Shown here: positions 56,683 to 64,000 of the stretch, in pieces
Layout of the letters: each line of letters opens with the position of its first letter
Position numbering within the stretch: the stretch's first letter is position 1
Assembly (NCBI GenBank): GCA_017650105.1
Contig: JAGCFO010000003.1
Coordinates: 1 to 64,000, forward strand
Direction of reading: 5' to 3'
From: Bacteroidaceae bacterium
GTDB lineage: Bacteria; Bacteroidota; Bacteroidia; Bacteroidales; Bacteroidaceae
DNA: 64,000 nucleotides
Notes under the pieces: model-generated
Databases searched by the model: none
The model's input: only the letters and a program-made list of their open reading frames with translations
What the model was told of the DNA's origin: nothing
Position numbers and translations under genes: made by a program

Positions 56683-56762
56683 AAATAAATGAAATTTATT
56701 TTGATTTCCAACGGGAACGCACTAACTTCGCACCCCAGCGGTATAATCAACGAAGATGAAGA
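56683..56762 (+). repeat. 80-bp promoter segment, copy 2 (functional promoter)
   Basis: Contains the TTTG box (within TATTTTG, about 56700) and TAACTTCG (56723-56730), with 19 bases between, directly before the ATG at 56756. Confidence 0.85.
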
Positions 56763-57145
56763 CACGACATTTGTGCATTTGGATGCTGATAGCGACAGCG
56801 GTAGTGCTCTGCTGGAGCTGCGAAGGCGAGGACGTGGTGCCCGACAAAGAATTTGACGTGACGCTGCTCTACGGCACGTGGAGGCTCAACGACTCGCAAC
56901 TGTACTACAAATACTTCGAGGACGGCACAGGCTACACCTGGGACGAGAGCGACGATGTGACGGAAGAGGAGGCCCAAGGGTTCACGTGGACTCTCGACAA
57001 GAGCGAGATGATACACATGCACGTCGGCATGGCCCTCGTGCCCAAATACTACATCGTCACCAAGCTTACCGACACGCAGCTGTGCTACTACGACGCCTAC
57101 GTGACAAGCAAGACGTATCAGTTCATCAAAGCCACTCAGCCATGA
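56756..57145 (+). CDS. Small secreted lipocalin-like protein
   Basis: 129 residues. Hydrophobic leader with cysteines (VVLCWSC), possibly a lipoprotein with an atypical lipobox. The motif LLYGTWRLNDSQLYYKYFEDGTGYTW followed by FTWTLDKSEMIHMHVG and YYIVTKLTDTQLCYYD is the pattern of lipocalin-like small Bacteroidota lipoproteins. Overlaps the next gene by 4 bases (ATGA). Confidence 0.75.
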   Translation: MKTRHLCIWMLIATAVVLCWSCEGEDVVPDKEFDVTLLYGTWRLNDSQLYYKYFEDGTGYTWDESDDVTEEEAQGFTWTLDKSEMIHMHVGMALVPKYYIVTKLTDTQLCYYDAYVTSKTYQFIKATQP

Positions 57146-60100
57146 AAAAAGCGCTCAAAGTCATAGGTATCGTGCTTGTCTCGCTGCTGGGAGTGGTGGC
57201 TGCCACCATAGGCATTGCCTGCTGGCTCATATTCACCCCTGCACGACTGACACCCATCGCACAGAAAGCTGCTGACAAGTACATCTCGTGCGACACGCAC
57301 ATCGGAAAAGCCAACATCACCCTCTTCAAGACCTTCCCCCAGCTGGGGCTGGCAGTTGACGACGTCGTCATCATCAACCCCGTGGAGGGCGCTGCCACCG
57401 ACACTGTAGCAGCCATCAGGGAACTGGATGCAAGCATCGACCTCAAGAGACTCATCAAAACACACGAGATAGTGGTGAACGGCATCGACCTCAACGGAGG
57501 GAAAGCCTACATCTACACCGCTGCCGACGGCACGTCGAACATCGACATCTTCCCCAAGAGCGACAAGGAGAAAGACAAGGAAGGATTCGACCTGAGCAGC
57601 CTCACGCTCGACGTGGACCACCTGACGGCACAAGACCTCGACGTCACCTACTGCAGCCGTAAGGACAGCATCGACGCCTCGGCAAAAGGCACCTCGCTGA
57701 ACGTGAAGGGCGCCCTCAACAAAGGCAACATCAAGGCACAGGCCGAACTGGCTGCCAAACACGCGATGCTGAACATAGCAAAGAGCGAGCCCCTCAGCGC
57801 CGACATCGACGGCATGATGCTCAAGGCCGACATCGACGCACTCTCCAAGGACGGAAAAGCCGACGCCACACTCGCTGCCGGCAACATCCGCTACGAGAAA
57901 GGAACCGTCGAGGCCTCGCTGCAAGAACTGAAGGCCGACGTGAAAGCCGACAAGGACGACACCCTCTGGAAGGGCAGCGCCACCATCAACGCCTCTGCAC
58001 CGCTCCTCGCCGTCAACGGCAAGAGCCCCCTCAACGCGGGTGCCACCCGGCTCGACCTGGAGGCAAAGGGATGGTTCGACGGGAAGAACATCGAGATTGA
58101 GCCCGTCGTCACGACTCCCGACATCTCGTTCACTCAAGCCGGCACCCAATGGCTCAACCGCTCCGACGTGAGCATAAAGGCTGGTGTGCGCACCGACACC
58201 ACCTTCCGCCGCTTCAACCTCTCGGAGGGCGACATACGCCTCAACCAGTTTGCGCTGGGACTCGACGGAGACATCGCCCTCTCGCCCAACGACACCATTG
58301 GAGCCGACGTGCACCTGAAGACCAACTGCTGGGACATCCCTGCCCTACTCACACAACTTCCCCGCTCGGTGCGACGCGCACTCAAGGATGTGCAGATACG
58401 CAAAGCAGGAGCCACGCTGGACCTCAACGTTGACGGCACGCTCCACAAGGGAAAGCTCGACCTGAAGAATGCTGACGGCACACTCCTCGCCGACTACCTC
58501 GACGTGACTTACAATGACAGCATCACCGTCATCACCCCGCGCGTAGCCATAGGCCTCCACACACCCAAGAGCCGAAAGACAAACAAGTTCACCGAATTTG
58601 TGCAGGGAACCATCGCCTCTCCGTCCATAGACGCCGTGCTGACGGGCACGGGCGACTTCTCGCTGGCATCGCTCAACGGCACTTACTCGCTCTCTAACTT
58701 CACCGACAAGAAGAAACCCTTCTCTGCCCTCGCCTCGCTGGGGATGAGCACGCTGAAAGCCAATGTCGACACCATCGTGGCACAGATGGAACGCCCGCAC
58801 ATCGACGCCCTGATGACGAAGCAGAAAAACAAACCTTATTATAGCGCTACGCTGAAGGCCGACGCCTTCAACGGCAACATGGGCAAGACGACAAAGCTGT
58901 CGACACAGTCCCTCGCAATTGACGCCACCGCCCTGCAGGACAAGACAAAAAAGAACGTGCTGGACCAGTGGAACCCCGACGCTCAGATACAGCTGAAGGG
59001 GGGACATGCCGAGCTGCCCGCGCTGAGCGTACCGATTGACATACCAAACATCAGCCTGGAGTTCACACCCGGCAAGTTCAACGTAAAGCAGAGCCGCATC
59101 GTCATGGGCAACTCCGACTTCGCCCTGCAAGGCCTCATCACCGACCTGAACACCTGGCTCGACAAGGAGGGGCTGTTGAAAGCCGACATGACGTTCAAGT
59201 CTGACTACACCGACGTGACGCAAATCCTCGACCTTGTGAGCGGGATGGGCTCAAAGCCGAAGAACTCCACCGACACCGCAGCAAGCACACAGGACTCCGA
59301 CGACAGCGAGCCCATGAAGGAAGACAACCCGTTCATGGTGCCTGAAGGGGTTGACGTGAGGTTGCGCACCGACATCAAGACAGCCAACTGGAACGGCTTC
59401 AAGTTCAACAATGTAGGCGGGCGCGTCACTTGCAGCGACGGCAGCCTCGTGGCAGAGCAGCTCGGCTTCACCTCACAGGCAGCAACCATGCAGCTCACAG
59501 CAATGTACAAGTCGCCACGCAAAAACCACCTCTACGCGGGCCTCGACTTCCACCTCATCGACGTGGAGATAGACAAGCTCATCGAGCTCATCCCGAAGAT
59601 TGACAGCATTGTGCCCATGCTGAAGGAGTTTGACGGGCAGGCACAGTTCCACCTCGCAGGAGAAACCTACATGAAGTCGAACTACGACTTGAAGCTCTCC
59701 ACCCTACGCGGTGCTGCAACAGTGGAAGGCAAAGACCTCAAGGTACTCGACAGCAACACCTTCGCCACCATCAAGAAATATCTGATGACCGACCGACAGG
59801 CTGAAAACAAGATTGACAGCATGGATGTGGAGATAGCCGTATTCCGCGATGAAGTGGACGTCTACCCCTTCCGCATACGGCTTGGCCAGTACGAGGCTAT
59901 CGTGGGAGGCAGACACAACATCAACAAGGACTTCGACTTCAACTACCACATCTCCGTCACCGACACCCCTCTGCCCGTGCGGCTGGGGCTGAATATCGAC
60001 GGCACGCTCGACGACATGAAGTTCAAGCTCGTCACGCCGAAGTACACCAACCTCTACAAGCCCGAGAAGCGAGGCGTCGTCGCCACACGCTCGCTCGAAC

Positions 60101-60165
60101 TGAAGAAGGCAATCAACGAGTCGCTCAAGCGCAATGTCAAGTCAAACGAATACTTTAACGATTAA
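57142..60165 (+). CDS. AsmA family protein
   Basis: 1007 residues from the ATG at 57142 (MKKALKVIGIVLVSLLGVV), which overlaps the previous stop; the frame opens further upstream but inside the lipoprotein gene. One N-terminal membrane helix (about 5-28), a large periplasmic repeat-rich strand region, and an AsmA-type C-terminal domain (GQAQFHLAGETYMKSNYDLKLSTLRGAATVEGKDL near 830-865). AsmA-like proteins bridge the periplasm and are linked to phospholipid movement to the outer membrane. The following GH28 gene starts 2 bases after its stop. Confidence 0.88.
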   Translation: MKKALKVIGIVLVSLLGVVAATIGIACWLIFTPARLTPIAQKAADKYISCDTHIGKANITLFKTFPQLGLAVDDVVIINPVEGAATDTVAAIRELDASIDLKRLIKTHEIVVNGIDLNGGKAYIYTAADGTSNIDIFPKSDKEKDKEGFDLSSLTLDVDHLTAQDLDVTYCSRKDSIDASAKGTSLNVKGALNKGNIKAQAELAAKHAMLNIAKSEPLSADIDGMMLKADIDALSKDGKADATLAAGNIRYEKGTVEASLQELKADVKADKDDTLWKGSATINASAPLLAVNGKSPLNAGATRLDLEAKGWFDGKNIEIEPVVTTPDISFTQAGTQWLNRSDVSIKAGVRTDTTFRRFNLSEGDIRLNQFALGLDGDIALSPNDTIGADVHLKTNCWDIPALLTQLPRSVRRALKDVQIRKAGATLDLNVDGTLHKGKLDLKNADGTLLADYLDVTYNDSITVITPRVAIGLHTPKSRKTNKFTEFVQGTIASPSIDAVLTGTGDFSLASLNGTYSLSNFTDKKKPFSALASLGMSTLKANVDTIVAQMERPHIDALMTKQKNKPYYSATLKADAFNGNMGKTTKLSTQSLAIDATALQDKTKKNVLDQWNPDAQIQLKGGHAELPALSVPIDIPNISLEFTPGKFNVKQSRIVMGNSDFALQGLITDLNTWLDKEGLLKADMTFKSDYTDVTQILDLVSGMGSKPKNSTDTAASTQDSDDSEPMKEDNPFMVPEGVDVRLRTDIKTANWNGFKFNNVGGRVTCSDGSLVAEQLGFTSQAATMQLTAMYKSPRKNHLYAGLDFHLIDVEIDKLIELIPKIDSIVPMLKEFDGQAQFHLAGETYMKSNYDLKLSTLRGAATVEGKDLKVLDSNTFATIKKYLMTDRQAENKIDSMDVEIAVFRDEVDVYPFRIRLGQYEAIVGGRHNINKDFDFNYHISVTDTPLPVRLGLNIDGTLDDMKFKLVTPKYTNLYKPEKRGVVATRSLELKKAINESLKRNVKSNEYFND

Positions 60166-60166
60166 C

Positions 60167-61585
60167 ATGAAAAGAACCCACTCCTTCCTTGCCCTCGCAG
60201 TCGTAGCAGCCTCGCTGTTCCTCTCGTGCAAGCATGCACCGCAGGTTGAGACCATCAGCCTGGAAGCCCCCTTCCAGATGCCGGCACTCACCGTCCCCAC
60301 ATTCCCCGAGCGCGAGTTTCCCATCACGGCATACGGAGCCGTCGAAGGGCTGCAACATGCCGAGGGCGACAGCACACTTGCCTGCATCAACACCGAAGCC
60401 TTCAGCAAAGCTATCAGCGCCTGCAACAAGGCGGGCGGAGGGCATGTAGTGGTGCCCGAGGGCGTGTGGCTCTGCGGACCCATACATCTTGAGAGCAACG
60501 TCGACCTGCATCTGTCGGAAGGAGCAACGGTGGAGTTTTGCGACATACCGGCACTCTACCTTCCTGCCGTGCAGACATCGTGGGAGGGATTGGAATGTCT
60601 CAACTACAGCCCTCTCGTCTATGCCTTCGGATGCGAGAATATTGCCATCACAGGCAAGGGATGTCTCAAGCCACGCATGACCGTCTGGCGCAGCTGGTTC
60701 GGACGTCCCGAAGGACATTACGAGGCTCTGAAAAGCCTCTATGAGATGGCAGTGGCAGACGTTCCTGTGGCACAAAGAGACATGACGGCTCGCGGCAACG
60801 AACACATGCGCCCTCACCTCCTGCAGCTGAACCGCTGCAAGGGTGTGCTGCTCGAGGATTTCTCCATTCGCGAAAGCCCCTTCTGGACCATCCATCTGCT
60901 CCTCTGCGAGAATGCTGTAGTAAGAGGACTTGATGTGTATGCCCACGGGCACAACAACGACGGCATCGACTTGGAGATGACGCGCAACGTGCTGGTCGAG
61001 AACTGCATCTTCGATCAGGGCGACGATGCCGTTGTCATCAAATCGGGACGCAATCACGACGCCTGGCGCCTCCATACGCCTACAGAGAACGTCGTCGTGC
61101 GCAACTGCACAGTACGCAACGGGCACTCCCTCCTCGGCATTGGCAGCGAGATGTCGGGCGGAGTGAACAACATCTACATGCACCACATGCAATGTCCCGA
61201 CAATATCAACAGGCTCTTCTTCCTCAAGACCAACCACCGTCGCGGGGGATTCATCCGCAACGTCACCTTTGAGCACGTGGATGCCAACAAAGTGCTCAGT
61301 GCCTTCGAGATCGACACCGACGTGCTCTATCAGTGGCGCGACCTGGTGCCCACCTACGACACCGTCTACACCGTCATCGACAGCATCGCCATGCGGCACG
61401 TACATGTAGCCTACGCCAATGCCGCCATCGACCTGAAGGGCGACGAGCACCAGCCCGTAGGTACCGTCGTCATCGACGACGTGCGGGTGGACAGCATAGG
61501 CACGTTTGCCACACAGGTGAAGAACGTGAGCAACCTTGTGAAGCACGACGTGTTCATCAACGGCCAGAAATGGGAAGATAACTAA
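60167..61585 (+). CDS. GH28 polygalacturonase-like lipoprotein
   Basis: 472 residues from the ATG at 60167. Leader with lipobox FLSC (Cys22), so outer-membrane-anchored or periplasmic. Pectin-active beta-helix: FPITAYGAVEGLQ (about 46-58), GGGHVVVPEGVW, the GH28 motif HNNDGIDLEMTRNVLVENCIFDQGDDAVVIKSGRN (near 265-300; the catalytic Asp residues are in NNDGID and QGDDAV), then GHSLLGIGSEMSGG with the usual His. Hydrolyses alpha-1,4 galacturonan or related pectins; exact linkage is not readable. Fits with the pectate lyase near the left end. Confidence 0.9.
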   Translation: MKRTHSFLALAVVAASLFLSCKHAPQVETISLEAPFQMPALTVPTFPEREFPITAYGAVEGLQHAEGDSTLACINTEAFSKAISACNKAGGGHVVVPEGVWLCGPIHLESNVDLHLSEGATVEFCDIPALYLPAVQTSWEGLECLNYSPLVYAFGCENIAITGKGCLKPRMTVWRSWFGRPEGHYEALKSLYEMAVADVPVAQRDMTARGNEHMRPHLLQLNRCKGVLLEDFSIRESPFWTIHLLLCENAVVRGLDVYAHGHNNDGIDLEMTRNVLVENCIFDQGDDAVVIKSGRNHDAWRLHTPTENVVVRNCTVRNGHSLLGIGSEMSGGVNNIYMHHMQCPDNINRLFFLKTNHRRGGFIRNVTFEHVDANKVLSAFEIDTDVLYQWRDLVPTYDTVYTVIDSIAMRHVHVAYANAAIDLKGDEHQPVGTVVIDDVRVDSIGTFATQVKNVSNLVKHDVFINGQKWEDN

Positions 61586-61926
61586 CACCCCTCCCCTTTT
61601 CCCCATTGAGCATCATTTCCGATGCTCTTCCCGAGAAGCAAAGCCTCACGGCAAGTCACATAGCGTCACAATATAAGTGACGCTTTTTTTCCTGATTTTG
61701 GTTGACAGTTTTTTGCCTTTTCCTGAAGTGGTTGACATTTTCCTGATAAGGTTGACACTTTCTTATTATGGTTGTGCGAAAAAGCCGTTTCCCACTTTGT
61801 TTTTCTCTCACCACGCTAACTTTCCCGCCTTTTTCCTTGCTATTTAAAAGGAAAAACGTATCTTTGCTTTGTTTTTCAGATATTTTGCCTGCTTGAGGCA
61901 ACGAACCAGTATAAGTATTCAAGGCG
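61586..61926 (+). other. 341-bp intergenic region with terminator, 21-bp repeats and promoter
   Basis: Contains a terminator AGCGTCAC-GTGACGCT (61662-61684) plus seven T; three to four imperfect 21-bp repeats TTTCCTGA(A/T)-x-x-GGTTGACA-x (61688-61775); and TATCTTTG (61859-61866) as a likely -7 box for the next gene. Confidence 0.65.
61662..61691 (+). terminator. Terminator after the GH28 gene
   Basis: 8-bp stem AGCGTCAC/GTGACGCT with a 7-base loop and a T run (61684-61690). Confidence 0.8.
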
Positions 61927-62484
61927 ATGAGAGTGTTTTTTGCTATAGCGGCTTTGTTCCTCGGTGCCCTGTCGGCACAAGCGCAGGAGCCAGTCATGAA
62001 CATTTTGAAAACAGATGGGACCCATGCTCAGACCCGTGTGGCCGATCTGCAACAAATCAGTTTCCTTGCTGTGGATGCAGGCAGCCAGGGCCTGTTGGTG
62101 AAAACAAAGGGTGACGAGACCGTCAAGGTGCTCTTCGATTCGAACCCCGTTGTGACCATATCCAACGGCAAGCTGAACATCAAGCCGAGTTCGGCTGAAG
62201 CCATCGAGATGGAAATCACCGACATCGCAGAGATTGTTTTTGGCGATGCATCCGACGACTCATCCATCGCCAAGCCCGAAGGCTTTGTGTGTGTGATGCA
62301 GGACGGATGCGTGTTGCTCCGCGGCATCCCCGAAGGTGTCCAGCCCCGCGTATACTCCTTCGACGGACGTAGTCTGCCGACGCCCCCGCTCCAAGGCGAC
62401 GAACTGCGGCTGAACCGCAAGACACTCGGCACGGGCTTCTTCATCGTAAAAGTGGGAACGTTCGCCACAAAGATACGCCTATAA
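61927..62484 (+). CDS. Small secreted protein of a Bacteroidota tail-bearing family
   Basis: 185 residues. Signal peptide about 1-20 (SAQAQEP). MNILKTDGTHAQTRVADLQQISFL is a common opening of secreted Bacteroidota proteins, and the end (VYSFDGRSLPTPPL, TGFFIVKVGTFATKIRL) is a C-terminal tail of the same class as in the pectate lyase. No catalytic domain. Role unknown. The next gene repeats the opening pattern (LTNGAVVHTDVGDVERITF). Confidence 0.7.
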   Translation: MRVFFAIAALFLGALSAQAQEPVMNILKTDGTHAQTRVADLQQISFLAVDAGSQGLLVKTKGDETVKVLFDSNPVVTISNGKLNIKPSSAEAIEMEITDIAEIVFGDASDDSSIAKPEGFVCVMQDGCVLLRGIPEGVQPRVYSFDGRSLPTPPLQGDELRLNRKTLGTGFFIVKVGTFATKIRL

Positions 62485-62513
62485 GACATCGAACCATCTT
62501 GAGTGCCCCGAAC

Positions 62514-64000
62514 ATGAAAAAGATATTCTTGCTGACTATTGCCCTGCTGGGAGCCGTACGGCTCGTTGCCCAGCAGCCCACCACCATGATTACGAAGCTC
62601 ACCAACGGAGCCGTTGTCCACACCGACGTGGGCGACGTGGAGCGCATCACGTTTGCCGACACCGTCTACCACCTCAACAGCGCAGGCAACCGCATCCTCG
62701 AGGCCGACGAGCTATGCTGGCCCGACGACCGTCTGCTGCCCTTCTTCCTACCGCCTGCCTCACCCGTGAAAGCCCTCGACCTGAACGCCGCGAAGCTCAG
62801 CGACGAAGAGCGCGTCATGTTTTGCACCCTACAAGGTATTGTCAACCGTACCCGCCCCCGCATCCTCCTCTACAACCACAACGAGGAGGCACGCACCCTG
62901 TGGCCCAACGCCCACAGCCTCAGGACGTCGGCAGTCTCCGCCTCCGAGCCATACAGCCTGGTGCAGTCGTTCCAGGAAGAAATCAACGGCCTGGTGCTCT
63001 ACAGCAATGAGCTGAGCACCCACTACTCCAACCTTGCCGTCACCATCGCCGGGCTCAAGCGCCTGCTCCCCGTGACTGCCGTCATCAGGGAAAAGCTCAT
63101 CGCCAACGGCATGGATTTCCCCGTGGTGGAAGACCTCACTCCGCTCACGATGAGCTCCGCCGTAGCCATCTACCAGTACCTCTTCGATAACTACTGGCCA
63201 CTGTGCAACCACCGCCTGCTCATCAGCGAGCGCCCCACCATACCCTATGTGCACGACATCGGTGCCGCCTGCGGCTCGGCATGCGTATGGCTCGACCCCC
63301 GCGTCGCAAGCGAGAAAGCGCTGCTCGACAAGATGCTCAAGGAGATGACGCCCGGGCGCGACTTTGTCCTCGGATGGTATCCTGAGGAACGCTCAGGCGT
63401 GGGCGAGGCAACCCGCTTCGGGCTGACGACCGTACCCGCCGACTTCTTCGAGAACACTACCGTCTACTCGGCCGTCGACAAGGCTATCAAGATACCCCCT
63501 GTCCCCAAACGCCCCAAGCTGGAGAACAAGGTGTACGCTGCCGTCTACATCAGCGACGGCGACAACATACAGTACTGCCAGCACGCTATGGCCAAAATCT
63601 TCGAGCAGAGCGGACGAGGCAAGATGGCACTCAACTGGACCATCAGCCCCGCCCTTGTCGACTTTTCGCCCGCGATGCTTACCTATTACTACAACAAGGC
63701 ATCCACCAACGACTGCTTCGTCAGCGGACCGTCAGGCTTGGGCTATGCTATGCCCTACGACGCCCACAACAAAATTTACTACCTTTCCAACAACACCAAG
63801 CTGATCACCCCCTACACGCAGCTCACCCAGCGCTACATCGAGCGGGCTGGCCTGCGCGTCATAACCATCTGGGACGACGTCAATACGGTGCACCGCCGCC
63901 TCTTTGCCGAAAACTGCCCCTACCTCTACGGACTCACCATCAACGACTGGGAGCGACAGAACGGGCGGCTCACCGCCAAGGTGCAGTCGGACTGGCTCCC
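62514..64000 (+). CDS. GxGYxYP-family putative glycoside hydrolase (3' end outside window)
   Basis: 495 codons visible, open to the window end. Signal peptide about 1-20. After a short opening module (MITKLTNGAVVHTD, VERITF) come ALDLNAAKLSDEERVMFCTLQGIVNRTRPRILL and later YAAVYISDGDNIQY and VSGPSGLGYAMPY, where GLGYAMP matches the name-giving GxGYxYP motif. These domains are assigned as putative glycoside hydrolases, but activity is not proven. Adjacent to GH28. Confidence 0.82.
   Translation, partial: MKKIFLLTIALLGAVRLVAQQPTTMITKLTNGAVVHTDVGDVERITFADTVYHLNSAGNRILEADELCWPDDRLLPFFLPPASPVKALDLNAAKLSDEERVMFCTLQGIVNRTRPRILLYNHNEEARTLWPNAHSLRTSAVSASEPYSLVQSFQEEINGLVLYSNELSTHYSNLAVTIAGLKRLLPVTAVIREKLIANGMDFPVVEDLTPLTMSSAVAIYQYLFDNYWPLCNHRLLISERPTIPYVHDIGAACGSACVWLDPRVASEKALLDKMLKEMTPGRDFVLGWYPEERSGVGEATRFGLTTVPADFFENTTVYSAVDKAIKIPPVPKRPKLENKVYAAVYISDGDNIQYCQHAMAKIFEQSGRGKMALNWTISPALVDFSPAMLTYYYNKASTNDCFVSGPSGLGYAMPYDAHNKIYYLSNNTKLITPYTQLTQRYIERAGLRVITIWDDVNTVHRRLFAENCPYLYGLTINDWERQNGRLTAKVQSDWL

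Noticed and set aside
57136-58314. 392-codon minus frame opposite the AsmA-like gene
   Set aside because: Shadow of the AsmA-like gene, with no leader or homologous phrases.
60155-61606. 483-codon minus-strand frame opposite GH28
   Set aside because: The plus strand carries a lipobox and GH28 motifs; the minus frame reads as a His/Val-rich shadow.
61688-61775. CRISPR-like array
   Set aside because: Repeats are imperfect and near-adjacent, without distinct spacers, and no cas gene is present.

Overview
The window looks like a chromosomal contig of a Bacteroidales bacterium, most probably in or near Prevotellaceae. Support: (i) promoters of the Bacteroidota type, TTTG, about 19-20 nt, then TAnnTTTG, upstream of many genes; (ii) the gene families, including a NigD-like lipoprotein, BspA-type leucine-rich repeats, a Porin_O_P porin, short conserved C-terminal tails on secreted proteins, a GxGYxYP-family protein, a serC-serA-DUF1015 block and DMP19; (iii) housekeeping enzymes of Bacteroidota type. 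Base composition is roughly balanced by eye, with one strikingly AT-rich island at 55.7-56.7 kb. Genus-level placement is inference.

Layout. 0-2.2 kb: the dockerin-like tail of a secreted protein and a secreted PL1-type pectate lyase. 2.5-10 kb: aspS, tRNA-Pro, a serine hydrolase, a sodium:solute symporter, a porin and two tandem outer-membrane barrel paralogues. 10.5-15.3 kb: pyrB-pyrI, a flavin reductase, an outer-membrane protein, a His/Ser-rich membrane protein, udk and a lytic transglycosylase. 15.3-20.2 kb: a PD-(D/E)XK-like protein, thrA (broken by an apparent 1-bp deletion) and radA. 20.5-25.7 kb: a giant secreted modular protein. 25.8-31.7 kb: an accessory scar in which a mobilization cassette replaced the 5' halves of two divergent genes (a pectate lyase paralogue and a BspA-like gene). 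An IS4-type element then inserted into the resulting mob-BspA fusion. 32-49.9 kb: housekeeping core (NigD-like/YIP1/smpB/metH operon, DMP19, IMPACT family, serC-serA-DUF1015, a receiver/PEP-binding protein with a DbpA-type helicase, murB with a metallohydrolase, pheS, nth). 50-56.5 kb: sulfatase, mtaB, glycosyltransferase, Nim-like flavoprotein, and the AT-rich island between two copies of an 80-bp promoter segment. 56.7-64 kb: a small lipoprotein, an AsmA-like protein, a GH28 polygalacturonase lipoprotein, a small secreted protein and a GxGYxYP protein that runs off the end.

How the genes fit together. Pectate lyase, GH28, sulfatase and dockerin-like modules point to breakdown of plant or host acidic polysaccharide, although no SusC/SusD pair is present here. 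pyrBI, serCA, metH and thrA describe a largely biosynthetic anabolism. Much of the unexplained signal is non-coding: a dispersed GAAGAAGGAAAAA-type intergenic repeat at six sites, mirror-image divergent promoters between murB and pheS, a duplicated promoter around an AT-rich gene, and decayed tandem copies of a gene tail behind the pectate lyase. The best-resolved event is the IS insertion at 28783-30108: it has 17-bp terminal inverted repeats and a 9-bp target duplication, and conceptual removal restores the host reading frame exactly.
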